DNA of 64,000 bases, taken from contig NZ_CP045721.1 in NCBI RefSeq assembly GCF_009646115.1, positions 186,001-250,000 of the forward strand, written 5' to 3'. The notes under the pieces are model-generated. The model saw nothing but the letters and a program-made list of their open reading frames with translations. It was not told the DNA's origin and searched no databases. A program made the translations under genes and the position numbers. Every line of letters starts with the position of its first letter. Position 1 is the stretch's first letter. This DNA is from Pantoea eucalypti (GTDB taxonomy: Bacteria > Pseudomonadota > Gammaproteobacteria > Enterobacterales > Enterobacteriaceae). Shown here piece after piece: positions 62,003 to 64,000 of this stretch.

Positions 62003-62398
62003 TCAGAGCTTGCCCCAATGCATGTTTTGAATTACAACCCTGTATCCATCCATATCTTCAAAGGTAACGCCATCGCGTTCCCAGTAGGGATTGAATGATT
62101 TAACTCTGGCGAAGCCAGCATCATCCATATTTTTACAAGTGGTTCGCCAACTGTTCTTCTCTGGAATGTACAGTACCAAAAGATCTTCATTTGAGGGTGA
62201 GGGGTGCACCGGATGATCATGGCACTGGGTAAACTCAAGATGCCAAGACAAACTATCCAGTCCTAACATGTATCCGCTGAATCCATTGTGGTCTGTAAAG
62301 TCGCCGATTTTTTCTAACCCAAGCCCGTTACAGTACATTTCACAGCTTTTACTTAGTGCGCTGACAGGCCTGGCTATCCTCAAGTGCTGCAAAACCAT
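62003..62398 (-). CDS. VOC (glyoxalase/bleomycin resistance) family protein
   Basis: 131 residues from ATG 62398, which has GGAGG nine bases upstream; the frame is open further but without support. LQHLRIARPVSALSKSCEMY is the first beta-alpha-beta unit; WHLEFTQC, LLVLYIPEKN and FEDMDGYRVVIQN complete the VOC fold, with His and Glu in metal-ligand positions. Resembles YycE-type proteins. Activity unknown. Confidence 0.85.
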   Translation of the reverse strand: MVLQHLRIARPVSALSKSCEMYCNGLGLEKIGDFTDHNGFSGYMLGLDSLSWHLEFTQCHDHPVHPSPSNEDLLVLYIPEKNSWRTTCKNMDDAGFARVKSFNPYWERDGVTFEDMDGYRVVIQNMHWGKL

Positions 62399-62609
62399 AA
62401 ATGCCTCCACTTTACATCCTGATTTACCATAACAGTGCTTGGTCGCACCCCCCAAAGCCCCTCAGCGCGTTTCTGCGGCCTGAGGGCCGTTTCCTGCACC
62501 TTTTCCCTGTCCATACCCCTGAGAAACGCGCCTGATGATTTTGATACGTCTGCATGGCTATGCAGTGAGTGCTCGTCTTGAAAAATCAATGCATGCAGAT
62601 GTTGGAAAC

Positions 62610-62671
62610 GTCTGCTTCTGGCATGGAGCAGACACTCGCGCTGTAACGGCCGCTATGCGCGAAGAGCGGAC
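62610..62671. repeat. Dispersed palindromic repeat, copy 9 (type A + type B)
   Basis: Type A (62610-62633): GTCTGCTTCTGGCATGGAGC then AGAC, with compensatory changes that keep the arms paired (GTCTGCT/AGCAGAC). Type B (62648-62671): GGCCGCTATGCGCGAAGAGC then GGAC. The 62399-62747 gap holds nothing else. Confidence 0.8.
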
Positions 62672-62747
62672 CGTTTACGTAAAATGGAAGAGTCAGATGA
62701 AGGCATCTTGAGTCACCTCATCAAATTAACCGGTATATGACTTAAGT

Positions 62748-63458
62748 TCAGGTGATCTTCAGCTTAAACAGCCGATATAATGCAACCCGGCCTGGATCGG
62801 TTACGTTCACTTCACGGTATCCCTGTGTACGCGTTAACCATTCTTTTTGCAGGAAAAGTGTAAACAAGGCTGAGCCAGCGTCACCGCCGAGATGGAAACG
62901 TCTTTCACTCCAGTCCAGACAGCCGCAACAGGGCTTGCGTCGTGTGCGAGAGTTAAGCAAAACGCCCATTTTCTCAAAATGTATTTTGCCGGCTGATGTC
63001 AGTTCCGAGCCATCTGCTTCAAGCCATTTTTCCTGCAGCATAAATTCATAAATATTGACAGCAAGCTCGCCTGCCAGATGGTCATAGCAGGTGCGCGCAT
63101 AACGCAGATAGACCGGCGTACTGGAAACGGGAGCTTTGGAAGTACCCATGGAAACTCCCATCAGGTTTTCCAGCAGTCCGGCGATATGATGGCCCGCAAG
63201 GCTGTAATAGCGATGACGCCCCTGCGTCAGGCAAATGACCAGACCGTTGCTGAGAAGTCTGTTCAGATGTCCGCTGGTCGTAGAGGCTGCTATGCCAGCC
63301 ACTACGCTAAGTTCTGTAGCTGTCCATGCGCGCCCGTCCATCAGGGCGCACAGAATGCTTACCCTTGACGGATCAGACAGCGCAGAAGCCACCATTGCCA
63401 TTGATGTTTCAAGGACACCATCTGGCTCAATGTCGCGCTTTGTTTTAACGAGGTTCAT
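62748..63458 (-). CDS. ArsR-type winged-helix regulator, extended
   Basis: A 236-residue protein, about twice the length of classical ArsR. The wHTH is in residues 20-95 (ALSDPSRVSILCALMDGRAW, GIAASTTSGHLNRLLSNGLV, GRHRYYSL). The C-terminal half contains a Cys-rich motif RKPCCGCLDWSERRFHLGGD and may sense a metal or a thiol-reactive ligand. Its start overlaps the ACT-domain gene stop by 4 bases (ATGA), so they form an operon. Confidence 0.88.
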   Translation of the reverse strand: MNLVKTKRDIEPDGVLETSMAMVASALSDPSRVSILCALMDGRAWTATELSVVAGIAASTTSGHLNRLLSNGLVICLTQGRHRYYSLAGHHIAGLLENLMGVSMGTSKAPVSSTPVYLRYARTCYDHLAGELAVNIYEFMLQEKWLEADGSELTSAGKIHFEKMGVLLNSRTRRKPCCGCLDWSERRFHLGGDAGSALFTLFLQKEWLTRTQGYREVNVTDPGRVALYRLFKLKIT

Positions 63459-63847
63459 TCAGAAGGTATTGCCCATCTTCGGGTTACTTCGGCTGCCCGG
63501 GCATCATCATCCGTAATGAGAATGAGCCGGTTACTGTGATCGCTGTACTGTACCAGAATATTGATGCCGTTCCGGGCAATTGTGTCAGCTATTTCTCCCA
63601 GCTCTCCGGGCCGTTCCTGAGGTAATTTTCTTACCAGGGGACGGCACACGTTGCACACATCAAAACCGGCTTCAGTCAACACCTTGCGTGCTTTATAGCC
63701 GTCTTCAACCAGGAAGTGTGCGTGCCCGCCTTCAGTTCCTGCAAATACGCCACCGCCTTCAAGCCCCACTCCGTTTTCACCCAGTACACTACCCAGTGAA
63801 CCAAGTGAGCCCGGGCTGTTTTTTAGAATAACGTGAATGTCATACAT
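63455..63847 (-). CDS. Tandem ACT domain amino-acid-binding protein
   Basis: 130 residues from ATG 63847. MYDIHVILKNSPGSLGSLGS is the first ACT unit (PG-L ligand loop); ERPGELGEIADTIARNGINI is the second. ACT pairs bind amino acids and usually act as regulatory modules. Coupled with the ArsR-like gene; the two may control a transporter or enzyme encoded divergently to the right of the window. Confidence 0.85.
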   Translation of the reverse strand: MYDIHVILKNSPGSLGSLGSVLGENGVGLEGGGVFAGTEGGHAHFLVEDGYKARKVLTEAGFDVCNVCRPLVRKLPQERPGELGEIADTIARNGINILVQYSDHSNRLILITDDDARAAEVTRRWAIPSE

Positions 63848-63910
63848 GCTGATTTGTTCCCTTATCAGAAGAGTAATCACGGAATACGCTGGCTACCCGT
63901 ATTCTGTAGA

Positions 63911-64000
63911 ATGAAAAAATCGACTGCTTACCTTCTTTCTGAGCGGCCTGATGCATTAGATTCCGCTTCCATCCGGCTACAGACTCCTCATTCTCCCACC
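63911..64000 (+). CDS. Possible gene start running off the window
   Basis: ATG 63911 opens MKKSTAYLLSERPDALDSAS and stays open to the last base (30 codons). It is divergent from the ACT/ArsR-like pair, the usual place for their target gene. The ribosome site is weak (GTAG). Confidence 0.25.
   Translation, partial: MKKSTAYLLSERPDALDSASIRLQTPHSPT

Noticed and set aside
1-64000. tRNA, rRNA, CRISPR arrays
   Set aside because: No cloverleaf-like or regularly spaced repeat-spacer pattern noticed; the regular palindromes at 43-63 kb are dispersed, not arrayed.

Overview
The window looks like chromosome (or a large replicon) of an enterobacterium of the Erwiniaceae, most probably Pantoea or a close relative. 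The reasons are full-length EptA- and EptB-type lipid A enzymes, an arsRBC operon close to the Escherichia version, a CigR-type protein, P2-type phage genes and a PQQ dehydrogenase. Genus is an inference; there is no rRNA or other marker gene. I saw no tRNA, rRNA or CRISPR array.

Layout. 0-6 kb: the 3' part of an isonitrile hydratase gene, an alpha/beta-hydrolase remnant, then a five-gene operon of an M20 amidohydrolase with a complete polar amino-acid ABC importer. 6-12 kb: a glutathione S-transferase/TetR pair around shared operators, an XRE regulator divergent from an MDR oxidoreductase, and small stress or envelope proteins (CigR-like, KGG, DUF4142). 12-20 kb: eptA preceded by a 33-residue membrane peptide that resembles PmrR, an FAD amine oxidoreductase, a dTMP-kinase-like ATPase, a decayed SseB gene and a DUF2157/DUF4401 + GDYXXLXY membrane pair.

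20-25 kb is an island of broken, foreign DNA. It holds a P2-type terminase/portal remnant, an AT-rich intact gene for a PD-(D/E)XK nuclease-like protein beside the portal (the position where P2 phages carry anti-phage cargo), an orphan CdiA-CT RNase toxin (frameshifted) with its intact CdiI immunity gene, and a multiply frameshifted esterase-like gene whose 5' end is cut off at the toxin junction. 25-36 kb: eptB, a formaldehyde-dehydrogenase-like enzyme, a soluble PAS chemoreceptor, a frameshifted IS6-type transposase, a two-subunit membrane PQQ dehydrogenase with SldB/SldA architecture, and a divergent SDR/AraC pair. 36-41 kb: a SulP transporter with a long leader (MRLTPP-stop peptide plus hairpins) and the arsenic operon.

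41-64 kb: an MCP broken by an early stop codon, acetyltransferases, several divergent regulator/enzyme pairs (HxlR/NmrA, LysR/amidohydrolase, LysR/FAD monooxygenase), IS3 and amidase remnants, an aromatic amino-acid permease, an amber-interrupted Tlde1-like effector with a downstream membrane protein, a stand-alone ferrochelatase between direct repeats, a cyclase/MFS operon, a second TetR/GST pair with nearly the same operator as the first, and an ArsR-like/ACT pair. A family of short dispersed palindromic repeats (arms GTCCGCTT/AAGCGGAC) fills intergenic spaces from 43 to 63 kb and was not seen in the first 43 kb.

The overall picture is accessory DNA with many decaying genes. Some of the single-base indels fall in homopolymers and could be sequencing errors, so pseudogene calls that rest on one indel need read-level confirmation.
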